DNA of 52,804 nucleotides. Source: Anaerolineae bacterium (GTDB taxonomy: Bacteria; Chloroflexota; Anaerolineae; JACIWR01). Numbering within the stretch: the stretch's first letter is position 1; the number at the start of each line of letters is the position of its first letter. Shown here piece by piece: positions 7,687 to 15,258 of the stretch. The DNA is taken from the NCBI GenBank assembly GCA_024653325.1, contig JANLFX010000013.1, forward strand, positions 1 to 52,804, in the 5' to 3' direction. A program made the position numbers and the translations under genes. The notes below the pieces were generated by a model. That model was not told where the DNA came from. It ran no database searches and was given only the letters and a program-made list of their open reading frames with translations.

Positions 7687-8863
7687 GCACTGCTCCTAAC
7701 CTCTTCGCTACCAGCCACGAGACAATTGTACCAATACCGGCCACAATCGTCAAGCTGGTGCTACCTGCTGACCAATGGTTTTGGCTGAAGATAGCCCCCA
7801 GGACCGGCGGCCCTGTGAGCGAACCGGTATTCGCACCTACGGTCAAGATAGCCACAGCCAGACCGGCCAATTCAGGGCCAGGCATGGTCTCCGGGGCGAA
7901 GGCCAGCGCCGCCGTGGGAATGAAGTTGGAAATAAACCCCAGGGCGATCATATAAGGCGCTACCATGTTCACATTTGCCAGGCGGAAACCCCAAAAGATA
8001 AGAAAGCTCATGAGCAAAAAGGAAGCCGGGAGCAAGGCATAGCGGTTTTTGAGGTGCCCGAGAACCCAGCCGGCGATGACGTTTGCCGGAATAGCAGCCA
8101 GGAACATCAGGCTGGCGTAAAAGCTGGCCGTGGCCGCTTCGATGTGCAGGGCGTCGCTCAGAAAGGTAGGAGCCCACGAGTTGTACCCGATCAGGCTGAA
8201 ACTGAAAGTAGCAAAAGCTAAAGCCAGACACCAACTCGGCGGGTTGAACAGCCTCATGCCGACTGAGCTTGCCGGCTTCCGTTCCCGCCGGGTTGCTGTC
8301 TGGGGTACAGTCACCACCAGGCCAAAGAGGACAAAGGCCAGAAAGGCTAAGAGCGCGCCAAACCACCAAATCGCCCGCCAGCCAAAGGAAGCCAGCAGAG
8401 GATGGGCGATGTTGAACATGATCACATTGCCGATAGGAACCCAGGCTGTCCAGAGGCCCATGGGCAGGCCCAGTTCTTTAGGTCTGAACCACATACTGAT
8501 CACCGTCGGCGCTGTGACGGAGAGTAGCCCCAGGCTGATTCCTTCGATGACGCGACCGAGCAACATCACCGCCGCGTTCGGGGCCATGGCCCCGATAGCC
8601 GACCCGATGATAGTACAGCTCAGAGCGATGAGTCCGGTGATCTTGGGCCCCAGCCGGACCAATAGAAAAGCGGCGGGAATGGCAAGCATGAGGCTGGTGG
8701 CCGACGACACGGACATCAGCCAGCCGCCGGCCACCATGCTCACGTGCAACTCATTCATCAGCACCCGTATGAGGGGCGGAACTTTGAAAGAATTAATGGC
8801 GGTGATGATACCGGCCAGAAAAGTGACCATCATCACCGCCCAAGCCTTTTGTTTGTCGGTCAA
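7670..8863 (-). CDS. MFS transporter, candidate importer for the methylated substrate
   Basis: The 397-residue protein has about 12 hydrophobic helices in two halves with the typical inter-helix loop of major facilitator proteins (FLLVRLGPKITG after helix 2; MWFRPKELGLPMGLW in the next loops). The start appears to be TTG at 8863 with AGGG upstream; GTG at a nearby in-frame site is an alternative. Being inside a demethylation operon suggests uptake of the methyl donor or export of the demethylated product. Substrate cannot be read from the sequence. Confidence 0.85.
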   Translation of the reverse strand: MTDKQKAWAVMMVTFLAGIITAINSFKVPPLIRVLMNELHVSMVAGGWLMSVSSATSLMLAIPAAFLLVRLGPKITGLIALSCTIIGSAIGAMAPNAAVMLLGRVIEGISLGLLSVTAPTVISMWFRPKELGLPMGLWTAWVPIGNVIMFNIAHPLLASFGWRAIWWFGALLAFLAFVLFGLVVTVPQTATRRERKPASSVGMRLFNPPSWCLALAFATFSFSLIGYNSWAPTFLSDALHIEAATASFYASLMFLAAIPANVIAGWVLGHLKNRYALLPASFLLMSFLIFWGFRLANVNMVAPYMIALGFISNFIPTAALAFAPETMPGPELAGLAVAILTVGANTGSLTGPPVLGAIFSQNHWSAGSTSLTIVAGIGTIVSWLVAKRLGAVHDSTR

Positions 8864-8901
8864 GATATTGCCCTGTGGAAAACGGTATGGCTGTTCAGGC
8901 G

Positions 8902-10245
8902 CTATTTATATACCCCATATTCTTTGGTGGAATCAACCATCGCCTTGACATTCTCCGGCTTGGCATGGTCGAAGAACGCCCCATTGCACACGATGAGGCC
9001 CCCGTCCTTGCCCACCGTCTCGATGAGATTCTTGACGTAGTCTCTCACCTCCTGTGGTGTACCCAGGCTCAACATGGAAGAAGGCACGTTGCCGAGGAGA
9101 CAGGCGTTCCGGCCCAAGGTTTTCTTGACCTGCACCATATCCGACTGGTCAACCATCCACAGGGTCTTGCCCTGGGGGATGTCCTGGACAATCTCCAGTC
9201 GCGTATTCCAGAAGCCCTCAAGCGCAGGAAGCGGTACGCACCCGCCCTCAATCAGGCCCAGGATGACCTCTTTAAGGGTCGGCCAGAAGAATTTCTTGAA
9301 CTGCTCATCGGAGAGGAAACCATCAGCACCCTTATGGAGCGGAATGAAGATGAGCGGATTGCCAGTCGCTTGCGCTGAGCCTATCCCCATCTTAATCATG
9401 AGCGGCGTCAGGACCTCCATGGCCTTGAGGAGTTTGTCGGGCCGCCGGTAAATGTCCAGCATAATCCCTTTGGTGCCGCGGAGAGTATCGCCGATGACGT
9501 CGAACGGGGCCTTGGTGAATCCACCCAATATGTTCGGGAAGCCGAACGTGGCTAACGCACCATCGGCCCCACCTATGGCTCCTATCCATTGCAACGCCTC
9601 AGCACCGGCTTTGAAAAGAGCCTGAAAGGTATTCTGAACGGGTGGCAACCCGAAGGGAATGAAGTTGAGGGCAACACCGTACATCTCGAGGATGCCGGGG
9701 AAAAACGGGAGCATCTGAAAGCCCCCCAATGCCCCGAAGACACGCGGCAGGTAGACGTTGATGAAGTAACCCGATGGGTCCTGAATCAGCGCGTCATACT
9801 CCTCTGGCTTCATGTATTCGCCCTCATTGCACTGGTAGCAGTGTTCAGGCGCGACCCCGTGGCCTGGCCAGGAGTAGAGCTTATAGTCCAGGATCTCGAA
9901 AAACTTCCCCGGACCGGGGGCGTATGCACCCCAATGTACATCCGGTTCAAACTCGAGCACGAAATTCTGAAAGACTTCGGCACATTTGCCGTAGTCATAC
10001 ATGGCCTCTTCAACGGTCATCCCGGCAGAGGTCCAGGGGAACATGCTGGGGAACACGGTGACCGGCACCCTGTCCGGAAGCTTCTTCATCTCGATAGCAT
10101 CTTTGAACCTGATGATTCTCTCCTTATACGCCTTCTCGGCCTCCGGACTCTGGAACTGAAGGGCATTCCCCTGAGGATCCTTTGGCGAAAGTTTCCCTTG
10201 CCACAGCGCCTCCAGCTTTTCATCTGGGGATAACTGTTTTCCCAT
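8902..10245 (-). CDS. UroD-family corrinoid methyltransferase (substrate:corrinoid, MT I)
   Basis: I move the start from 10260 to ATG 10245 (MGKQLSPDEKLEALW), because GGAGGT lies seven bases before it and overlaps the ORF-track start codon. The 447-residue protein belongs to the uroporphyrinogen decarboxylase superfamily: its C-terminal part has the LLGNVPSSMLSLGTPQEVRDYVKNLI and GLIVCNGAFFDHAKPENVKAMV segments of the methyltransferase branch, and genuine heme HemE proteins are about 350 residues. Such enzymes move methyl groups between small molecules and corrinoid proteins, as in MtaA/MtbA and veratrol or vanillate demethylases. The corrinoid protein gene is immediately upstream. I could not place the classic HxC...C zinc motif with confidence. 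Confidence 0.82.
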   Translation of the reverse strand: MGKQLSPDEKLEALWQGKLSPKDPQGNALQFQSPEAEKAYKERIIRFKDAIEMKKLPDRVPVTVFPSMFPWTSAGMTVEEAMYDYGKCAEVFQNFVLEFEPDVHWGAYAPGPGKFFEILDYKLYSWPGHGVAPEHCYQCNEGEYMKPEEYDALIQDPSGYFINVYLPRVFGALGGFQMLPFFPGILEMYGVALNFIPFGLPPVQNTFQALFKAGAEALQWIGAIGGADGALATFGFPNILGGFTKAPFDVIGDTLRGTKGIMLDIYRRPDKLLKAMEVLTPLMIKMGIGSAQATGNPLIFIPLHKGADGFLSDEQFKKFFWPTLKEVILGLIEGGCVPLPALEGFWNTRLEIVQDIPQGKTLWMVDQSDMVQVKKTLGRNACLLGNVPSSMLSLGTPQEVRDYVKNLIETVGKDGGLIVCNGAFFDHAKPENVKAMVDSTKEYGVYK

Positions 10246-10277
10246 TTTTGTTACCTCCATTTCTCTGCTGAGAATTC

Positions 10278-10910
10278 TTACTTAGCGCCGACCCATTGCT
10301 TGGCCAGGGATACTCCGGCCATGGCATCTCGCCCGTAGGCATCAGCGCCGGTATATGCCTTTATCTCCTCGTTGACTTGACCACCGCCAATCATGATCTT
10401 GACCCCATCCCGCAGGCCCGCCTCTTTGATGGCATCAACGGTCTCCTTCATAGTGTCAAAAGCCAGGGTCAGGAAACCGCTCAGGCCGACGACCTGGGGC
10501 TGAAAGTCGCGGATGGCCTCCACAAACTTCTGCGGGGGCACATCCACACCCAGGTCCAGGACAGCGAAGCCGTTGACGTCAAGCATAAAGGTGACGATGT
10601 TCTTGCCAATGTCGTGAATGTCCCCCTGGACGGTGCCGATGACCACTTTGCCGTAGCGGGTGACCTCCGGTGCCTTGGCCAACGCTGGCTTGACGATTTC
10701 CGTGATCTGGCCCAGCATCTCACCGGCCAGCATCAATTCGGGCAGGAAATAAGTGCCCTCCTCGTAACGCTGACCGACGACGGCCATGGCCTCCCGGGCC
10801 GCGTCCAGGATTGTCATGGGATCTGAATCGCTTTCCACCATCTCTCTGACTATTCTGAGAGCATCTTCCTCCCTCATGTCAGCGATGGCATTGACCAGTT
10901 CCTTTGACAT
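10278..10910 (-). CDS. Corrinoid (B12-binding) methyl carrier protein
   Basis: The 210-residue protein has an N-terminal helical B12-binding cap (residues 1-85) and a Rossmann-like B12 domain. GDIHDIGKN at 97-105 supplies the axial histidine (His99), followed by LDLGVDVPP, GLSGFLT and IGGGQVNEE. It carries the methyl group between the UroD-type methyltransferase and the pterin methyltransferase. AGGAGG sits five bases before ATG. Confidence 0.93.
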   Translation of the reverse strand: MSKELVNAIADMREEDALRIVREMVESDSDPMTILDAAREAMAVVGQRYEEGTYFLPELMLAGEMLGQITEIVKPALAKAPEVTRYGKVVIGTVQGDIHDIGKNIVTFMLDVNGFAVLDLGVDVPPQKFVEAIRDFQPQVVGLSGFLTLAFDTMKETVDAIKEAGLRDGVKIMIGGGQVNEEIKAYTGADAYGRDAMAGVSLAKQWVGAK

Positions 10911-10981
10911 AATATCCTCCTTTCCTTATCAAAAAGAATTATTCGGGGCCACACCGCCCCGTGATGGTCCGTAGAAGTTCG

Positions 10982-11779
10982 TCACTTGCCAAAGACCCCG
11001 GCGCGGTAGGCGCGGGTATAATTGAGACAGTGACGGTCGCGCCCCAGCACCAGCTCGGCTGCTATCAGCACGGCCTTCATCTCGCGGTCCAGTGGGTCAA
11101 TAATCGCGCTGTCCAACCCGGCTTGCAACGCCAGCGTCAGGAAAACTCGATTGATGTACGACCGGGCCGGCAATCCGAAGGAAATGTTGCTCAATCCTAT
11201 GGTCAGGTGCACATTGGGGAATTCGCGGCGGATAGCGTGGATCGTATCCAGGGTGATCAGAGCAGCTTGGGTGTTGGTGGCCAAGGTCATGGCCAGGGGA
11301 TCGACATATACCTTCTCGTCGGGCACGCCGGCGGCACGGGTGGCCTCCATGACCTTATGCACAACCGCCATGCGCTGCTCGCAGGTTTCGGGGATACCCC
11401 GTTCGTCCATGGCCAGAGCGATAACCGGGCAACTGTGCTTGGCTACCAGCGGCAGGATGCCCTCCAGCCGTGACGGCTCGCCGCTGATGGAGTTGATCAT
11501 AGGTGTCTGCTGGACCACCTGGATGGCGGCCGCCAGGGCCTGGGGGTTGGCGCTATCCAGACATAGTGGCACTTTCACCACCGGCTGGATGGTTTCCACC
11601 AGCCAGATCAAATCGTCCGGTTCGCGGTTAGGGTGCGTGCCGGCGTTGACGTCCAACCAGGCAGCACCCGCCTCGGCTTGTCTGATGGCCAGGTCTTGTA
11701 TAAAAGCCGAGTCACGCTCCATAATGGCCTGGGCCACCCGCTTACGCGTGCCATTGATTTTTTCGCCAATAATTTGCAT
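10982..11779 (-). CDS. Methyltetrahydrofolate:corrinoid methyltransferase (MT II)
   Basis: The 265-residue single-domain protein is a pterin-binding TIM barrel like AcsE/MtgA/MtvA: IGEKINGTRKRV at the N-terminus, AAWLDVNAGTHP near 40, PLCLDSANPQAL near 70, INSISGEPSRL near 95 and LTIGLSNISFGLPAR near 195. It would pass the methyl group from the corrinoid protein to tetrahydrofolate, feeding the Wood-Ljungdahl methyl branch, or run in reverse. The intergenic 10911-10981 carries a short GC hairpin and no gene. Confidence 0.92.
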   Translation of the reverse strand: MQIIGEKINGTRKRVAQAIMERDSAFIQDLAIRQAEAGAAWLDVNAGTHPNREPDDLIWLVETIQPVVKVPLCLDSANPQALAAAIQVVQQTPMINSISGEPSRLEGILPLVAKHSCPVIALAMDERGIPETCEQRMAVVHKVMEATRAAGVPDEKVYVDPLAMTLATNTQAALITLDTIHAIRREFPNVHLTIGLSNISFGLPARSYINRVFLTLALQAGLDSAIIDPLDREMKAVLIAAELVLGRDRHCLNYTRAYRAGVFGK

Positions 11780-11818
11780 ACACGGCTCCTTTCTCCATAA
11801 ATTTTTTGCAACATCGTC

Positions 11819-12514
11819 TTACGGATTGGTGATGAAATCCTGGTAGGTTATCTTTTCACCGGGGCGAACGACAACAAAATCGCCATCCCACGGGCCGTAA
11901 AGCATCTTTCTGATCAGAGCATTGGAGCCGGGTATCTCTTCATAGCGCAGCCCAAAACGCGCCGCTGTACACCGGCTGTATTCCCGGTAGCGCTCCAATT
12001 CGTACTGGCCAGTGTTGATCAACGCCAGCCGGGTGTAGTTCTTGAGCATCTGGTTCATCAGCCATCTGGCCTTTTCTTCGCCGTACTGTTCCACTAGGCG
12101 ATCGTACTCGGCAAAGGGGCTGTCGCCTACCTCGATCCAACCCTTGGTCAGATAGTAGGTCCCTGGCTCGCGGTGGGCTTGCTGACGGTAAGCTGTCCTT
12201 GACCCTAAAAAAATGGCGATGCAATCGTCTACTTTGGGCACGACCAGGGTGCAATGCGTGGCCTGCAATCCGACCACGGCCATGGAACAGAGACCATAGC
12301 CCAGGAGGATTGTGTCTATCTGGGGGGCGGTGGCATCAATGGCTTCCTGGAGAATGCGCTTGAGTTCCTGGGGATTGATATGCAGGCCAAAGTCCAGTAC
12401 CTGAACTTCCATGCCGGGCGGCAGGTGGGGTCGCATCTCTTCGATAACAGTCGCACAGGCGATCACTTTTGTGCGCGCTGCGTTTCTTGGATCCGATAGT
12501 TTAATATGCGTCAT
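11819..12514 (-). CDS. DUF1638 domain protein of the corrinoid operon
   Basis: The start is ATG 12514 (MTHIKLSDPRNAARTKVIACATV); the track start at 12532 is a TTG that overlaps the -10 box. The 231-residue protein matches DUF1638: VIACATVIEEM at the N-terminus, DTILLGYGLCSMAVVGLQA near 90 and a central VVPKVDDCIAIFLGS, with conserved Cys residues (CSM, DDC) that could bind metal. I recall the family mostly beside corrinoid methyltransferases, but its activity is not known to me. It is the first gene of the operon. The promoter spacing implies almost no 5' leader. Confidence 0.85.
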   Translation of the reverse strand: MTHIKLSDPRNAARTKVIACATVIEEMRPHLPPGMEVQVLDFGLHINPQELKRILQEAIDATAPQIDTILLGYGLCSMAVVGLQATHCTLVVPKVDDCIAIFLGSRTAYRQQAHREPGTYYLTKGWIEVGDSPFAEYDRLVEQYGEEKARWLMNQMLKNYTRLALINTGQYELERYREYSRCTAARFGLRYEEIPGSNALIRKMLYGPWDGDFVVVRPGEKITYQDFITNP

Positions 12515-12522
12515 AGTAAGTA

Positions 12523-12539
12523 TATTATACAATTATATA
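12523..12539. promoter_or_regulatory. Candidate GntR operator copy 1, over the leftward -10
   Basis: TATTATACAATTATATA covers the -10 box of the corrinoid operon promoter. A 15/17 identical copy lies at 12589-12605 over the other promoter. The placement suits a repressor that blocks both divergent promoters; the HutC-type GntR regulator encoded next door is the natural candidate. Confidence 0.5.
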
Positions 12540-12552
12540 TGGAAGTTGTCAA
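12524..12552 (-). promoter_or_regulatory. Consensus promoter for the corrinoid operon
   Basis: On the minus strand TTGACA (12552-12547), a 17-bp spacer and TATAAT (12529-12524) make a perfect match to the primary sigma-factor consensus. The expected transcription start is about 12516-12518, two to four bases before the DUF1638 ATG, so the mRNA would be leaderless or nearly so. Confidence 0.75.
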
Positions 12553-12570
12553 ATCTGCACGTTTATTTAT

Positions 12571-12599
12571 TTGACAATTCCAATGAGATATTATACACT
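12571..12599 (+). promoter_or_regulatory. Promoter for the GntR regulator and second corrinoid gene
   Basis: TTGACA (12571-12576), a 17-bp spacer and TACACT (12594-12599) face right. A start near 12606 would put a GAGGT ribosome site (12618-12622) and TTG start codon (12630) in proper order. Confidence 0.6.
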
Positions 12600-12605
12600 G
12601 ATATA
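12589..12605. promoter_or_regulatory. Candidate GntR operator copy 2, over the rightward -10
   Basis: TATTATACACTGATATA differs from copy 1 at two of 17 positions and overlaps the -10 box of the rightward promoter. The two copies are 66 bp apart, about six helical turns, which would allow cooperative binding on one DNA face. Confidence 0.5.
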
Positions 12606-12629
12606 GAGAAGTCATTTGAGGTACAACCC

Positions 12630-13397
12630 TTGATAGACGAAGCAAACGATACCATTGATCGCGATTCATACGAACCGGCTTACGCCCAATTGGTGCGCAT
12701 CCTGCGACGGCAGATCGCCACCGGTGTCTTTCGCCCTGGCGACCGCCTCCCCTCCGAGGCCCAGCTCTGTGAACGTTATGGCGTCAGCCCGATGACCGTG
12801 CGCCGCGTCATCAACATCCTGGCTGACCAGGGGGTGGTGGTGGCCGAACAGGGACGAGGTACCTTTGTCAAGCCCTTAGAGCTGGGCACCGCCATTTTTG
12901 ATCTGGACAGGCTACAGCAGCTCTTCCGCGACGAAAGCCAGTCCCAGGTAAAGCTTTTGGAGGTACGCATCGTCCCCGCCACCGAACGCACTGCCCGCAA
13001 GCTGGCCATCGAGGTCGGAGAGCGGACTATTTTCATCCGGCGGCTGATCTTTCAGGGTGAGAACCCCATGCTTTTGCACCGCGAATACGTGCTATACGAC
13101 CCCACCCGCCCCATTATCGAGGCCGAGATGGAAGTTACCTCCCTGCGCGGCCTGTTTATGGGCGGCAACGAGTCAGCCTTGAAATGGGGCGATCTGGCCA
13201 TTGATGCTACCGTGTTGACCGACGATGAGGCTACCCTGCTTCACTCAGAAGTGGGCGCTGCTGCCTTTCGCCTGGAGCACATTTTTTATGACTTTGACAA
13301 CCGACCGGTCAGTTGGGGGTGGTTCATCTGTCCTGGTGACCGTTTGCGTTTTACCGCCAAGGTTGGCATTCACGATCAGGAGACAAACAACCCATGA
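12630..13397 (+). CDS. GntR-family regulator, HutC subfamily (wHTH + UTRA)
   Basis: The track ORF begins far upstream, but the real start is probably TTG 12630, seven bases after GAGGT and downstream of the promoter. The 255-residue product has a winged helix at about 18-85 (PAYAQLVRILRRQIATGVFRPGDRLPSEAQLCERYGVSPMTVRRVINILADQGVVVAEQGRGTFV) and a C-terminal UTRA-type effector domain (IFIRRLIFQGENPMLLHREYVL). HutC regulators release DNA when a small molecule binds UTRA. The setting suggests it senses the methylated substrate or a product. Its stop overlaps the next gene's start (ATGA). Confidence 0.88.
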   Translation: MIDEANDTIDRDSYEPAYAQLVRILRRQIATGVFRPGDRLPSEAQLCERYGVSPMTVRRVINILADQGVVVAEQGRGTFVKPLELGTAIFDLDRLQQLFRDESQSQVKLLEVRIVPATERTARKLAIEVGERTIFIRRLIFQGENPMLLHREYVLYDPTRPIIEAEMEVTSLRGLFMGGNESALKWGDLAIDATVLTDDEATLLHSEVGAAAFRLEHIFYDFDNRPVSWGWFICPGDRLRFTAKVGIHDQETNNP

Positions 13398-14047
13398 CCG
13401 ATTCAGATACTAATGTGGAACTGATTACGGCTATCGCTGATCTCAAGGAGCAGGCTGCCCTGGCCCTCGTTGAAAAGCGATTGGCTGGTGGGGAAGACCC
13501 ATTGCTCATCATTAAAGACTGCCAGGAGGGGTTGCGCCGGGTGGGCCTTCGCTACGAGCGAAATGAATATTTCCTGGCTGGTTTGATTATGGGCGGTGAG
13601 ATCTTTCGCCAGGTGATGGAACTGGTCCAGCCCGTTGTGGAGCGTCAGGTCTCGGGTCAGGCTTCGGGACGCATTCTCCTGGGCACGGTCGCGGGCGATA
13701 TTCACGACCTGGGCAAGAACATCGTCAACATGCTGTTGAGTTGTCACAACTTTGCTGTCTATGACCTGGGTGTGAATGTGTCGCCCACGACCTTCGCCGA
13801 GCAGGCTGCCCAGGTACACCCTCACCTGATTGGCCTCTCCGGCCTGTTGACCAGTTCTTATCAGGCCATGCACGAGACGGTGGCCCTGCTGCGCGCTCAG
13901 GGATACCACGGGCCGATCGTCATCGGCGGGGGGCAACTCAGCGAGGAAGTATGTCGGTATGTGGGGGCCGATGACTGGACCACCGATGCAGTGACTGGCG
14001 TGGAACTGTGTCAGCGATTGGTGGCAGGGCGGGGGCGAGAGAAATAG
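13394..14047 (+). CDS. Second corrinoid methyl carrier protein
   Basis: The 217-residue protein has the same two-domain layout as the carrier at 10278: a helical cap, then GDIHDLGKN with the axial His104, YDLGVNVSP, GLSGLLTSSYQ and IGGGQLSEE. It is translationally coupled to the GntR gene by a four-base overlap, an unusual arrangement for a methyl carrier. It may serve a different methyltransferase encoded elsewhere, or replace the operon's carrier under another condition. 14048-14123 holds no gene. Confidence 0.92.
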   Translation: MTDSDTNVELITAIADLKEQAALALVEKRLAGGEDPLLIIKDCQEGLRRVGLRYERNEYFLAGLIMGGEIFRQVMELVQPVVERQVSGQASGRILLGTVAGDIHDLGKNIVNMLLSCHNFAVYDLGVNVSPTTFAEQAAQVHPHLIGLSGLLTSSYQAMHETVALLRAQGYHGPIVIGGGQLSEEVCRYVGADDWTTDAVTGVELCQRLVAGRGREK

Positions 14048-14123
14048 CGCAGCTTGGCCCTTCAGTTACACCCATGCTGTCTTCCCCTCTTCCCTCCCTC
14101 CAACTTGCAATCCACAGATGTTC

Positions 14124-14152
14124 TTGACATTTCCATATCAATGAGATACAAT
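14124..14152 (+). promoter_or_regulatory. Promoter for the phosphate transporter pair
   Basis: TTGACA (14124-14129), a 17-bp spacer and TACAAT (14147-14152) match consensus in 11 of 12 positions. The start would be near 14159. The spacer shares the 10-mer CAATGAGATA with the GntR promoter, possibly by chance. Confidence 0.7.
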
Positions 14153-14155
14153 GTT

Positions 14156-14220
14156 CGGCAGGTATCTCCTGCCGGACGATTATGCGGACCGCCTGGAGCG
14201 CTGTCCGCTTTGTCGTTTTT
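14156..14220 (+). promoter_or_regulatory. Structured 5' leader with two hairpins before PiT
   Basis: Near the predicted transcript start is CGGCAGG-TATCT-CCTGCCG (14156-14174). A second stem, GCGGAC paired with GTCCGC (14184-14208, with an inner CGC/GCG), is followed by a T-rich stretch ending in TTTTT. The second looks like an attenuator or partial terminator about 35 bases before the PiT start. No known riboswitch is recognised. Confidence 0.45.
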
Positions 14221-14253
14221 ATCGGACGAGACCTCGGTTGGCGGAGGTGAGTT

Positions 14254-15249
14254 TTGACCCCCTCGTTATTAATCACCGTCTTAATCGTCGTGGCCCTGAT
14301 TTTCGATTTTCTCAACGGGTTTCACGACTCTGCTAACATTGTGTCTACCATGATCTCTTCGCGGGCCATGCGTCCGCGCTCGGCATTATTGCTCAGCGCG
14401 GCGGCGGAATTCTGTGGCCCCTTTCTTTTCGGCGTGGCAGTGGCGACGACCCTTGGTCACGAGGTCCTCGTTGGTCAGGCGGTGACCATGTCGGTGATTT
14501 TATCTGCTTTGGGTAGTGCCATCGTGTGGAACCTCGTTACCTGGTTGCTGGGCATTCCTTCCAGTTCGTCGCACGCGCTCATCGGCGGGTTGGTTGGCGC
14601 CGCCGTGTTGGGTTTCGGTTTTGAGGCCATTTTGGTTGGTGGCCTGTTAAAAGTGTTGGCCGCCCTGTTGCTCTCCCCGCTTTTCGGATTGTCGTCCGGC
14701 TATCTTTTTATGAAACTGGTTTTATTTGTGGCCAGAGGGGCCTCCCCACGGATCAACTGGCTGTTCAAGCGAGCTCAGGTGCTGACTTCGTTGGCCTTGG
14801 CCTTGAGCCACGGTTCTAACGACGCGCAGAAGACAATGGGTGTCATCACCATGGGCCTGGTAGCGACAGGGTATTTGTCCACTTTTGCCGTGCCCTGGTG
14901 GGTCGTGCTCGTGTGTGCGGGAGCAATCTCCCTGGGCACGATGCTGGGCGGATGGCGGATCATCCGCACTCTGGGCGGCAAGTTCTATAAGATCCGACCA
15001 GTACACGGTTTTTCAACGCAGGTAGCCTCTGCCGCTGTTATTTTGGGCGCAGCATTGCTGGGTGGACCGGTGAGCACCACGCAGGTAATAAGTTCGGCCA
15101 TCATGGGGGTGGGGGCGGCAGAACGCATTTCTAAGGTGCGCTGGCAGGTAGCGGGCGAGATTGTCATGGCCTGGATATTGACTATACCAGCCACGGCGTT
15201 GATGTCCGCCATCTTGTATTGGCTAATTCCCAGTCTGGGGCACGTTTAG
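14254..15249 (+). CDS. PiT-family inorganic phosphate transporter
   Basis: The 331-residue membrane protein shows the paired PiT signatures: DFLNGFHDSANIVSTMISSRAM at 14-35 and LALSHGSNDAQKTMGVITMGL near 185-205, each with the GxxDxxN-type core. About ten helices are visible. The start codon is TTG, chosen because GGAGGTGA lies at 14243-14250. It would import phosphate by cation symport. The next gene encodes its usual DUF47 partner ten bases downstream. Confidence 0.92.
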   Translation: MTPSLLITVLIVVALIFDFLNGFHDSANIVSTMISSRAMRPRSALLLSAAAEFCGPFLFGVAVATTLGHEVLVGQAVTMSVILSALGSAIVWNLVTWLLGIPSSSSHALIGGLVGAAVLGFGFEAILVGGLLKVLAALLLSPLFGLSSGYLFMKLVLFVARGASPRINWLFKRAQVLTSLALALSHGSNDAQKTMGVITMGLVATGYLSTFAVPWWVVLVCAGAISLGTMLGGWRIIRTLGGKFYKIRPVHGFSTQVASAAVILGAALLGGPVSTTQVISSAIMGVGAAERISKVRWQVAGEIVMAWILTIPATALMSAILYWLIPSLGHV

Positions 15250-15258
15250 GAGCGAGCG

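Noticed and set aside
7670-14047. UroD-type protein as part of heme biosynthesis
   Set aside because: It is about 100 residues longer than HemE, has the methyltransferase-branch C-terminus and lies in an operon with corrinoid proteins.
14151-14336. Possible leader peptide with a CPLC motif before PiT
   Set aside because: Its ATG lies within the -10 box of the predicted promoter, so it would not be on the main transcript, and it has no ribosome site.
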